Part shown: positions 47,544 to 59,800 of the stretch, piece after piece
Position numbering within the stretch: position 1 is the first letter of the stretch
Layout of the letters: every line of letters begins with the position of its first letter
NCBI RefSeq assembly: GCF_000003815.2
Contig: NC_049984.1
Coordinates: forward strand, 9,277,805-9,341,804
DNA: 64,000 bases
Source: Branchiostoma floridae
Lineage: Eukaryota > Chordata > Leptocardii > Amphioxiformes > Branchiostomatidae
Reading direction: 5' to 3'
Translations under genes and position numbers: made by a program
Notes under the pieces: generated by a model
Seen by the model: the letters and a program-made list of their open reading frames with translations, nothing else
What the model was told of the DNA's origin: nothing
Database searches by the model: none

Positions 47544-50411
47544 CTAATCCTTCTCCCCAAGAGCTCTTGCAGCATTCTCCAGAATTCTTCTCTTCCACTC
47601 CTCATAGTCTTCCTCTTCATCATCTGAGTCACACAGACGGGCAACCTTTGTAGATGAGCTGTCCCTGCCATCTAGTAAAACACAAATGTAATGGTAACTA
47701 TAAGGCAAATGCAAGCTGTTCATTGAAGTTTACATACAACTCATAATAAGCACAGTTGTCTTTGTACATGAAAGTACACAATACAGTTTATGTGACTGAA
47801 CACATTTAGAAAAGGTGACTAATTGTTTTCTAGGTCTATGTGTACTTGCAACTGTCATCCTGGTAACTACAATAATGGACAATTGACCATACTCCAGATT
47901 TATGAAAAGCAAGTCGGTGACACCAAAGTGATGTTTCTTACAAATTCATTTGATACTATAGAGTATAGATATATCATAGACATTGCACTTTGGAGCAACC
48001 AAGTTGTCTTAGCATGTCACCTGAAATAACTTACCTTCGAATGATTCTTCAAGTTCTTCAATAAATGTTTTTGTCCTCTTTGATTTAGTCCCTGGAGTCT
48101 TCTTTGCTTCTGAATTAAGGTTGAGACAAGAAGCCAGTAAGAACCAGTCACAACCAGTCATTATCTTTTAACTTTATTTGACACGTATATTGGGACTAAC
48201 ATGACTTGTTCTAAATCTGCACCTTTAATGTTTGATACACTTGCATCTTAATTGCATGCCCAGATTTTTTTTGATGGATTTGGTAAAATTTTTGGTGTGT
48301 GGGCAGTTATTGGGGTTCTGAATAAACATGGTGATATTTTCAGGTACTTAAGTATTACAGGCCAACACCCCATCTTGACAGTAGAGTAGTTAACTACCAG
48401 GCAAATGACCCCTTATGGAGGGAGATAGGTTAGATTAATTAAGGGAAGATGGAAAGGAGAGAATCACCTAGTAGACATCTGTGATGGGTAGGGCTAAGGC
48501 ATTGAGAAATTCACAAAAACTCTCAGATTTCTGATTTCATACTGATTTACACTATGACAAATGTTGAGCATCTGTCTACTATACAATGTTCTTACCTGCT
48601 ATTTTTTCTGCATGTTTGGTCATCTCAATGCACAACTTGTCAAAGACAGTTTTCCTTGTGGCAGCAATGGATGTTAGCTTGGCTTTATCCACCTTTATCT
48701 TCAACTGCCTAAAAATGGTACAAAACAAATACACACAAGAGTTATGAAGGTTATAAATCTTAGGACATTACATAGTTACTACTGAACTCTTTGATGGAGA
48801 AACGACTCTGAAGTTTGTGCTCAAGCTTTGCAATGTTTAAGGAAATGTGTTTTTCAAAATCATTTCAAATCAACAGAAAGAAGGACACACAAAGTATGTT
48901 CTATTGTTAAGACAAGGCAGTGGACTTACTTGGCACTTCCATACACCGCTGCAGCTGGAAACATTGGTTGTGAGATATCAGCATCGGAAACTTTGGTCTG
49001 AAGCTCATCCTGATACCTTTGGGGAAGAAGATGGAATTGAGATCACCCGAACACTTGTTATTTTGACATAACATCACAGCAAAGTGCATATTTTAGTCCA
49101 TCTTAATCAATAAGCAAATAATCGAGTGAATAATCAACTTTAATATGGGAATTAGGAATTGTGACATTTGTCAGTAGAAAATACATGCCATGTTTATGTG
49201 AAATACCTGTGCAAAATGTCCTTTGCCAAGTCCGCAGCCCCAACACATCCAAACTGAACACAGAGGTCCTTCACACTGGCCCTGGGCTGCATGTCCAGCA
49301 GCCGCCCCAGGGTCTGCAGGGCATTGCTGTAAACTTTCTTGGACACACCTGACAGCCGCACTGCAATGTCCTACCATAGACACACACAGAAAATCATTTC
49401 ATAAATTTCAATCAATCATATTCACACACATACATATCACAGAGGGTGAAGGAAAGGGTTAACAAGGAGGAGAAACCTAGATCCTGCATTATGTCTTGTA
49501 CTTGAGGCTTATGTTTAGAAAGTAACAGGTGATAAATCAAGGACAATGCCAAGGATTGTGGTATGTTACACGTAAAGGTAGTTTACCACTTCATGCAATA
49601 AGCCCTTTCACAGAGATCAGAATGCATGTGCGGCAACAGGAATTCTAGGTAATATGTCAAAGGTTAAGGCCCCGAAACAAAAATAGTCCATGTCTCGACC
49701 ATCGTTATCATTTGCATTACAATGTCCAGACCGGTTTTGGTTTCTTTTTAACGGCCTTTACCTTTGACATATTACCTAGAATTACTGTCACCACACATGC
49801 GTTCTGATCTCTGTGAGAGCAAGGACTTGGTAGAACCTCCTTGGTGAGAAGGCTTATACAAAGTACCACTATTTAAAAGATCAACAATTTCGCAGGAGAA
49901 CATGGAGCAAACGACAAATGCATGTAATCACTAAACAACAAGAGCAACATCTCTGTACCAACCTTATTGACAGGCTGATCCTGACAGCTAGCCGCCAGCT
50001 CCAGACAGAGCACGGCCTTACATGACCCCTGCACCCCCAGGGAGGACAGGTTAGTACACCTGGCGTCACACATCCTCATCAACTCAAGAGCTTTCCTAAG
50101 GAACAAGTAGAGGAGACACTGGCACTGCTGTTTCTACCAATACACTAAAGCTTTGTTAGTTAAAATGATATGTCTCGTTTCTTGTCTAGCCAAGTTATGT
50201 TGGCAATGATGAAGTTGAACACAATCAAATATTGAATGTAAGTTCATCTGTGACGGTAGTACGGATATAAAGTCTTAAAAAAATTTATCATTACAATCAA
50301 ATATTATAAAGCTCAAGGAAATAGCACAACATATCGTGAGTCGTACTTAATTGTGTTTGGCACAGAAATTCCAAGCTTTGGGGCAATCTTCTTCACCACT
50401 TCTCCCTCCAT
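47544..50411 (-). CDS. ORC6: Origin recognition complex subunit 6
   Basis: Seven coding exons on the minus strand: 50411-50347, 50095-49963, 49370-49207, 49016-48930, 48708-48596, 48109-48035, 47671-47544; phases 2,0,2,2,1,1 agree and the product is 254 aa (human 252). The N-terminus MEGEVVKKIAPKLGISVPN, the TFIIB-like helical repeats (CKAVLCLELAASCQDQPVNK; VSKKVYSNALQTLGRLLDMQ; VKDLCVQFGCV), a linker, a Lys-rich stretch (KKTPGTKSKRTK) and a C-terminal DYEEWKRRILENAARALG match ORC6. ORC6 is the small, divergent ORC subunit needed for MCM loading; the C-terminal helix in relatives contacts ORC3. The frame stays open upstream of the chosen ATG, but homology starts here. Neighbours: tail to tail with carbonic anhydrase, head to head with VPS35, as in human. 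Confidence 0.95.
49605..49819. mobile_element. Fold-back MITE in ORC6 intron
   Basis: Inverted arms of about 65 bases: the left contains TTTCACAGAGATCAGAATGC and ATTCTAGGTAATATGTCAAA; the right is their complement with scattered changes. No convincing target duplication, so class unknown. Confidence 0.75.
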
Positions 50412-50833
50412 CTTGCCGATCACTTCAAGATAAAGGCAACTGCGTAAGAGCTCGGGGAACGATTTTTTCGGCAACAGAACAAGCAGATCAACCACGACGT
50501 CGACTTGCAGGATATTGCAAGTCTCCGGAATCAGCTGATCTCGAGTTTCGCGGCAAAATGTAATACTGCATTGTGGGTAAAAGTGGGATTAAGTTTTTAG
50601 ATTTGCCGTAAATATTATTGCATACTACATATTCATTACTATGTGCACAAAATATTGGGTATAGATATTTTCTAGTAGTAAATGAGTTCAATCGGAAGAT
50701 TTAGAGACCGAAATCAAGGTGAGTTTGACCCTACTTTATTTGCATATTTGAAAGCTTAGGTTTGACTACAAACAGCCAATGAGCTAACTCGTTACTTTTC
50801 TTGCTGTGATGGCAGTCACGTGAGGAATCCAAG
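50412..50833. promoter_or_regulatory. ORC6 / VPS35 bidirectional promoter
   Basis: Only 422 bases separate the divergent start codons. On the ORC6 side lies an E2F-like TTTCGCGGCAAAA at 50546-50558. On the VPS35 side are a CCAAT box (50776-50780) and GTCACGTGA (50815-50823), close to the CLEAR/E-box bound by TFEB and USF factors, 10 bases before the VPS35 ATG. The head-to-head pair is shared with human. Confidence 0.7.
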
Positions 50834-53800
50834 ATGGTGAGTACACTTTGTGTATTTCCGGTTTTCGTGGCCTAAATTAGTGCTTAGAATCGCGAATAGA
50901 ATGAAATTACATTACTTCAATTCTCATGAAGAAACTCAGTCGTTATTGATAACTATGGTGCGACATATAGATGATTGCTAACAGAGACAGAACAGTCTTT
51001 ACGGAGCTTCCGACTAGCCATGCCTCCTAAAATCAAACATGGCCGGGTCCCATGATCGGATGATGGGATGCAGTCATACTCAACTGACTGTGTACATTGC
51101 CCTTTTCTGTCCCACACGTTCCCGTTCGTACCTATTAGGTAGTGATCCTAGAAATATTTTCCAAATACTGATTGAGGAGGGAAGGATCACATCGTCTGTA
51201 TGTCTGTGTGAAAGTTTTTTACGATTTGCAAGCAGAGGTGATGATGGGAGGGCAAAGGCCAACACCCCACCCCACCCCCTACATAGGAGTAGAATTTTCA
51301 CAACAACGAGTTATCAGGGAAATCAGTAGATATACTCGAAAATTTCTTTCAGTTGCACGATTGGGTTTCTAGCCAGCCACTCTCTGCTTACACTTGGGAA
51401 ACATTTTCATTTCAACGTTTCATGATAACAGTTTTTCTCAGTTTAGATAATGACAGGTGCTTCTACAACTGTTTAAACATTGATTGTGTTAACGTTTTAT
51501 ATGTGATGGTATATTCATACTATTAATTGCTATAGCAGTATTTTATAACATGATACATGTATGTACGTGTAATCCACCAATGTAAATCCACCTGGATATA
51601 GCGATTAGGGAAAAAGCCATCATATCAAGAAATAATTGTGGTCAATTGTGGTCAAACTCAAAGCTGGACTGTCTCCAGGACCTGTCCCTCTGTTGGGACA
51701 TATATCCCAAAAATCTGAACTTTGTGCAATATATTGGATGAAAAGGCATTTTCGTAAACTTAAGATTTTACAACGAAAATTAATACTATGGACGCCCAAA
51801 CAATGAGTGGCACGGAAATGAATTTAAGGCTGGAGACATCCCTGAATCTAAGTGAAGTTTTATGATGACTGTCACGTTCAGAACAGAGTGAGGTATATAT
51901 TAATACACACTGTACTATATTTCATCATTTCTAGTTTCATTTTAGTTATATTTTGGACAATGAGGAAAATTGGGAAAGTGGACAACTATTGTCTACCTCT
52001 CTGTCCTTCAACCAAGTTACGTTTTACAAGTAATGTCACCAGATTTCAATTCAAGGGCAGATAGAGCATAAGCTTGGACCTACATTACGGACTACTGCTT
52101 TTTTTTACCTTTGACTTGGTCTATGGTTTTGACAATTGTCATAAATGTGAATGTGATGTGTCATAAATGAGATGGCCATGATCACTGGAAGAAGGGAACA
52201 GGTTACAGTTACATGAACATCTGAAGTCAGTCTGACTTGTAAAGACACCTTTGAATTCTTTACATGAAGTAATGTTATAACTATCATAATAATGAAGCAA
52301 GTTGCTGCAATACCAAGATATCTATCTATTCCTCATCAATCATTGCAACTCACATTGAGCACAATTGCACATATATGCATGTATTTTCAATAGTCTTACA
52401 TACGTTTGTTAATGATACAAGTCACTTTAGAAAAAAATTGAGTATCTTGAGTTTACTGCCTTCTAAATACATGTATATTTGCACAAAGAAAGTTTTCAAT
52501 CTTTAGTTTAGGTGCCACAGACCTTATGATAGACATACCTGCTTCTACAGTATTGTTTTTTGCTTTCAACATAGAAACTGATTGTTTACACGGTCACCAG
52601 GAGTGAGATTTAGTGTTGCTGACTTTGTTTCTTAGCATGTTGTTTCTAACGCGTACTTAATCATTCTGTTTTTACAATCAGTCAAGTGAGGACTCTGTGA
52701 AGCAGGTATGTCAGAATTTTAGTATCTAACTGTGTTTGTACATTGCCTATCATATAATCCATGCAAGTTTTTGGCTATATACTGTGTCCATTGGAATAGT
52801 TTCAGTTTGCATTGTAAATCATAGTCATACATTGTTTCCCAGTGTAAGTGTGACTTTGGTTTCAGTTTGCATCATATATCATACATTGTTTTTCAGTGTA
52901 AGTGTGAATATAGTGATCATGTTAGATTTTAGTTAATATACTATTGTTGACATGATAGCATCGCAGGCTGCTAGAAATGTATATTTTCTCAGATACAAAC
53001 TGAATGTATTTATTCAACAACATTTGCTTGAAGTTGAAGCAATATTGTGCAGGGTAGAAAGCAAAGGCAAGAGATACATGTATATTGGAAAAGACAAAAA
53101 GTCCACATAAATGCAATCTTTTTTTCCCTTGTGCAAGACATAAGACAGTGACATTCATAAACTATTGAAAGCCAAATCTTTTATATGCCTTGCATGGTAA
53201 ATTCCAAGTTCATCTCAGTTGCCAAGATGTAAAACTAAGCTGGGAATCCATCATCATGCTCACTCTTGCTGTTTTCCTCTTTGAAACCTTTGATGAAAGG
53301 GAATATTTCAGTCTTTCATGGTGCAGGTTTTTGGTAATGGTACCAAATGGTCCAGCAAGAACACCCTGCTGAATACAGAACTGACCCCAGCCTTATGTCT
53401 TTAATAGAGCCTTGATGTTAACTTACCAAGGAGACATGTTTGCTACAAATCAAGATCAATGTTGGATGGAGACATTGCATGATGAATTCAATTTTTGGCT
53501 GGGAACTTTTCCAAATACTGTACATTCAGTTTGGGATGCTTGGCAGTTGTTGATAAGGTAATAATATGCTTGACCTAGTGACATGTGAACCAGTTCAGAA
53601 CATCATCTCCTTTGGGAAGTTGAAATTTCAGATTAGCTTTCTGTAAAAGACTGTCACGAGCATCAATAACAGCAAGGAACAGACTGACAATTTCTTAGCA
53701 ATAAAATCTATGAAGCAATTCTTTTAGGTATCGTGACAATGAGACAATGTCAAACGCTTAGTTTTACTGCATCACTGAAACAAATCTTCTAAATTCTTTT

Positions 53801-56800
53801 TGGAACATTTAGGAAACGACTAAGTGATACCAAGCGGGTTTGTGATACTTAGACAAAACGGGAATTTGAAATTAGCATCATATGTTGCAATGATTTCAAC
53901 AAGAAAGCTTAAGCAAGTTCTGGGAAATTACCATACTGTAGGTTAGTATGGATGGCTGCCAAAGTTGCCCCTTTGTATGCAAAAGTGCTATGGCCAGATG
54001 TGTTTGTGTAATTGGGTTTGTAATATATCAAACCCTTTGCAAGGATTTTCAGTAGATTTATCCTATCCCTAATTATCTTATTCCTATTTATCCTATACCT
54101 AATGTACTAGTACTATTTGCCCATTCTTACAACTGTGTATTTTGTACACTTATCTTAGTCTTTTCATATGATGTAAATCCTAGACTCCTTCCTGAGTTAC
54201 TGTTAGGGCCATGGAAAGACCTTGCGTTGTGTATTTTCCTTCTCATGATACGAGTCACAGGTTGTTGTTTTTGGATATGTACAAAATATATCTACCGTTG
54301 TCAACCCATCGAAAAATGACAACTCCAGCACATACATTACATGAAAGCCAAATGCAAATCACAGTAAAGTATTCAGGTCAATCTAAAATGCTAATGTAAC
54401 ATCTTGTAGCTCAAAGTCCTTTTGTTGTATTTTTCATTATACTACTGGCAGTAGATGGATAAAGTAATTGTTCAATTGTGTGTTTCATTTATGCTATGGT
54501 ACCAGAGTGGGAGCAGATGCCAGAAGGCAAATTTAATTTCTGCGTGCTTTTAGCCTGTCCAGGTGATGGTATATAAGTCTACTGTTGCCAGAAATATGAT
54601 TAGTCTAATGCAGCAGGGCTGCTGACGTACAGTGGTGGGGACCGATTTTTTTTACATTGTCAAGAGATCAGGAAAACTGCGTGTTAATGAAAAATTTATG
54701 ATAAGGACAGTAACATTGATGCACACTCTGCCGGTGTCCTCAGGGTAAAGGGGAATTCAAAGGTGAAGTGAGTCTCACAAACAGGTCAAACAAGGGATGG
54801 CCCTAGGGCTTAACTATCATGGGTTTGGATGGAAGATAAATAGCAGGATGAGTTTGATTTTGAAGTAAGATGAAAACACAATGTTGTACCTTTGCCAAAT
54901 GATACAGTTTTAACCTTTTCAAGTGTCTTGTTATGAATATTTTCCATTCATTATGGAAGTAAGGGCCTTATTACTAATATTAGCTTAAATTGTCGCAGTT
55001 CATAACCTTGTCTACCCAAATAGCACAAGTTGCTCAAAGTATGAAAGTCTTATCCAGCGAAAAAGGCATTTCCTCATGAATTATGCAGATGAGAATGTGA
55101 AAACATAACGAAAACATGGCGAAGACAAATATGGGTGTTACTATTGTTTCGCTGGACTACAAATAATCGTAAAGGGTTTCTGGGCAAGTAAAATTGAATC
55201 TATGTACATGGCCAGGTCCGCACCATGCATAAACTTGTCAGCTCTTTTTCCAATGAGAAGTGTTGAATGTACATGTTTTTCAAGTCTTGCATCTGCCTTC
55301 ACTGTTAGTGTTTTAGTAGTAACTTTGTGTCAGTCTGTCAGGTGTTGTACAATCACTGACTGATCTTCAAGGCCTAACATGTATAGCCTAATACGTAAAG
55401 TATAGACTTACAGAATAAACTAGGTAATACATTACATCCTTTACACAAATATATGAGTTGGTTTTGCCATGTATAGATCTGAAGCAAATCCTCATATCTC
55501 CTTGAGCATGGGTGGTAATGCCTACTTTTGTATTCAGGAGGGGTTGCAGGATCAGGATATATTGAATATGGTATTGATACCTTGTCTTGCAAAGCTGGCT
55601 GTTAATACTGATTCATGGAGCAAGCATTCTGAACAGTTTTTTGACGTGCATTTACCCATGTACAAGCTGTGAAAGTTTGATTTTAGAGGATTTGCATTTT
55701 CGAGGTGGTGTTCTGAATATGCAGGAAGAGTGTTTCAACAAAATCATAACAGTACCATTTTAAGTTAGCCCATCACAAAGTGTATTACCTTTAATACGTG
55801 TAATAGGAAAGAAATTTAGGGAGTTGGTATCAGAACTATTTTTTTGGGCAGTCACCCTGGACGCATGTCAATGCTTAGGATTCCCTTCTACGCTTAAGAA
55901 GTAAATACTGTGAAAGGAATGTTAGTCCTAAGTCTTAGCAACTGAACCTTTTCTTCCTCTTGATGGTTTCAAATCGGCAAGCTTTTTGTAGAAGGGAAGT
56001 TGCCTAAAAGAAATACCAAAAAAGGTACACATGTAGGTACGAGGAATAAAAAGGCCCTGGGAGGATGCACTAACAGTTCTTGTGTACCTGTTCTTGTCTG
56101 ATATCTCTGCATGTTATGTGTTCCAGCCGCAGACACAGCTGTCTCCCCAGGAGGAGCAGGAGAAACTCCTGGATGAGGCCCTCCAGGTGGTCAAGGTGCA
56201 GTCCTTCCAGATGAAAAGATGTCTGGTAAGTTGACTTGTCTTTATAAACTGAAGTAGAATGATGCTTTGACACACATGTTGTCTTACTCCGGTGAAAGTT
56301 TTGTCAGAAGTTATTGATGAGTAGAAACTTACAAAAACAAGTATTGGTGTTATATCCATCATCCAAAACCTGTTTATCACTTACCCATACATGTCTGTTG
56401 TATGTTGTATGTAAACATGTGAGCATCCTGGAATATCCGCTTCAATGCTTGTGTTATTCCCTTTTATCAGCAGGTATTATTGCTAACTATTCAGACAAGA
56501 CTATTTATGTATGTGAAATGTAGCAATAACTATTTTTTCACCGACTTTTGCTAATACTCACATGAAAATGTCTGTCCATAGTAATGTATAGACATACGAG
56601 ATAGAATATATGTGCTCCTCTGAAAAGGTCCTAAGACAGGATCAAGCAATTGAGCTAATGTAAGAGAACGCTGTCCCCTCCATGTCTGTACAGGACAAGA
56701 CCAAGTTGATGGATGGGCTGAAGCATGCCTCCAACATGCTGAGTGAGCTCAGGACGTCCATGCTGACTCCCAAGAGTTACTATGAGCTGTGTATCCTTCC

Positions 56801-59800
56801 AGCGTGTCATTGTTAGCTCATTTGTCACTAATGCAGGAAGTGTGTTACCGGGTACTAGTAGTTTCTTGAAGTTACAGTACACTGTTCTCTTGTTGAGAGT
56901 TCTCCTGTTTTTACAAAATGAAATCAATTGATGAAGTTTGTGCTGAAGGTTGATGAATGCTACTCAAGACTACACACTATTTATCTGCCACTGTCAAATG
57001 GCTTTTCCGTAGTTTTGCAAACATTGGAGTACCGTACCCTTTAAAGGGCTTGTATGCCGTTTTATTGCCCAGGTAGTATGGATAGGCATTATTAAAGAGA
57101 AAAGCAGCTCCTTGACTTGTTGCTCAACAGACATGGCGATCTCGGACGAGCTGCGCCACCTAGAGATCTACCTGTGCGATGAGTTCCAGAAGGGTCGGAA
57201 GGTCGCAGACCTGTACGAGCTGGTGCAGTACGCGGGAAACATCATCCCCAGATTGTGAGTGGATGGAGGGGAGTTTGTATTCCCTCTCCTTCATAGAATT
57301 GCTTGTAATGATATGTAAAAAGAAAGATTTCAATCATCAACAGGACCTGAATGTAGATTAATGTTTTTATTTTGAGATTGTGTCCTTCAAATAGATCTTA
57401 GACCCAACTGCACTTGACATTTAATGTTTTTTTGTGTGTAATATCTGGCTTTTTAAACAACTCTGGTCATGAAATAGATTCATGCATTGTCCTGCAGGTA
57501 ACCTTGTGGATGTCACAATCTTGTTATGTTAGATTCCATTGATGTGATTATAAACTTGAGAATGAAGTTACTGACATATCACAAACCAAAGCTTCAAGTC
57601 TAGTAGTAGACAGTGCCTTGCTGAATTCAGGTCTATAGTAAGGATGTCCCATGATAATGTTATGATAGATATTGAATGCAGGGCGGTCGCCAGGGCCTGT
57701 CCTCCTTCACAGATGGAAATTTGCTTCTTTAGAATGGACAAAAATTTTACACCACCAGTTACAAAAATCTTAATTTCATGATATGAAATTGATTAAAAGT
57801 TATTTTTGATTTGATTGTAAGCTTCATAGATTTAATGATGAAGATTAACAACATGGGATCCCAAACAATGAGTTGGACAGGAAAACATTGCTGGTTGCAT
57901 ATATACAAGTAAATGGTTTGCTTTTTCAGAAGCCTTTTTACATTGTACCTGTTGCTACAAGCTGTGTATGGATTGATGGATGGAAAAAATCCCATTAAAT
58001 CTCAGATAGCCCACTGTGATTTCATGTTACCTGCTAATTAGTCAGTTTCCTGAAATAGTCAGACCATTTGTCCCTGGCCAGCCTGCTGTGAGTGGTAGGT
58101 CATCCTTGGCTGATTGGGCAGTCCAGAGGGGTGTGAGACGGTCTCATAACATTGTGTAATACCTCACTCATTTGCACATTGGAAAACATCCTAATGCTCG
58201 CAGTCAAACGTGCTTCTCATGTTGATGGTAGTTGCTGTGAAGATAAAAGCTTCAGAAACTTACTTTGGTAACCTCACCCCGACCAATCGAATGGGGACAT
58301 CCCTCGCGAATGTGCACACTCCTCTAGAAAAGAGGACACTCCTCGACTTTCAAGGGGACGCTCCTCTGGGCAAGGGGATGTTCCTCCCTCAATTAGGGGA
58401 CGCTCCTCCGGAAATGGTATGGTCATCGGGCATAGGGGACGTCCCTCCAACACCCCCGCCGGCCCGTGGAATCGGCCGAAAACCCGACAAATCCCTTTCT
58501 TGTTCATCTAAATCACAACATCCAAAACTTTAACCCCGTCAGTGCTCTCGACAAACATGACACCTCGCCAGGTAATGATAGTTTTTGATTAAAAATTGAG
58601 GCATGTTGGAAATAAAGCTGACCGCCGGCAGAACATCACTTCTCTTCAGTGTTTTGAAATGGCGGCGTATTGCACGCCCGGCAAGCACAACATCGAGTTT
58701 TAGCCTAAATATCCGCGTGCTTGTCGAGTTTTAAGGCCTCCCTCCCTAACACACGTACATGGGAGAAGTTTCTGAAACGATGTCAGACGTAGTTATCTGT
58801 TATGGCCTGTAAAAAGGCCGCGGTGTACTGGAAACGCTCGATAACTACGGTTTACCGTGACAGAGAACCGGGCGCCCGTACGTGTGCTGGGGAGGGGGGC
58901 CTGTCTCGACAAGCACACGGATCGGTATCGGGCCATGTAGCCGCGTTGTACAAAAAATCCCGAATAACTACGTCTGATATAACGTCCTTGGTCTGACATC
59001 GTGTTAGAAACTTCTCCCATGTACGTGTGTTAGGGAGGGAGGCCTTAAAACTCGACAAGCACGCGGATATTTAGGCTAAAACTCGATGTTGTGCTTGTCG
59101 GGCGTGCGATACGCCGCCATTAAAACACTGAAGAGAAGTGATGTTCTGCCGGCGGTCAGCTTTATTTCCAACATGCCTCAATTTTTAATCAAAAACTATC
59201 ATTACCTGGCGAGGTGTCATGTTTGTCGAGAGCACTGGCGGGGTTAAAGTTTTGGATGTTGTGATTTAGATGAACTAGAAAGGGATTTGTCGGGTTTTCG
59301 GCCGATTCCACGGGCCGGCGGGGGTGTTGGAGGGACGTCCCCTATGCCCGATGACCATACCATTTCCGGAGGAGCGTCCCCTAATTGAGGGAGGAACATC
59401 CCCTTGCCCAGAGGAGCGTCCCCTTGAAAGTCGAGGAGTGTCCTATTTTCTAGAGGAGTGTGCACATTCGCGAGGGATGTCCCCATTCGATTGGTCGGGG
59501 TGTAACCTGTAATACATTCAGATGAGCGGGAATGGATCAACTGTTTTTTTGTCAAGGATTGGTTTGAGACCATTAGTGATACCGTTTAATTCACTGAACA
59601 TTGGAATAGCCTTGGACGCGTGAGGAAAAATGTTCATTTAACAAGAGAAATAAGTAACCTGTATGCAACTGCAAAATTTATGTCTTCATTCTGTCCAATA
59701 CAAATGTACATATGGGGACAAATATGCTTTATATTTCATAGCCTCTGTAAGTTCTATGTCAAGGTTCGAAATCAGTAATGCAAATTTTCATCAATCCCTT

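Noticed and set aside
58210-59573. Two matching proline/glycine-rich open frames in opposite orientations
   Set aside because: They are the two arms of the fold-back element read on opposite strands; the repeated residues come from its GGGGACGCTCC words.
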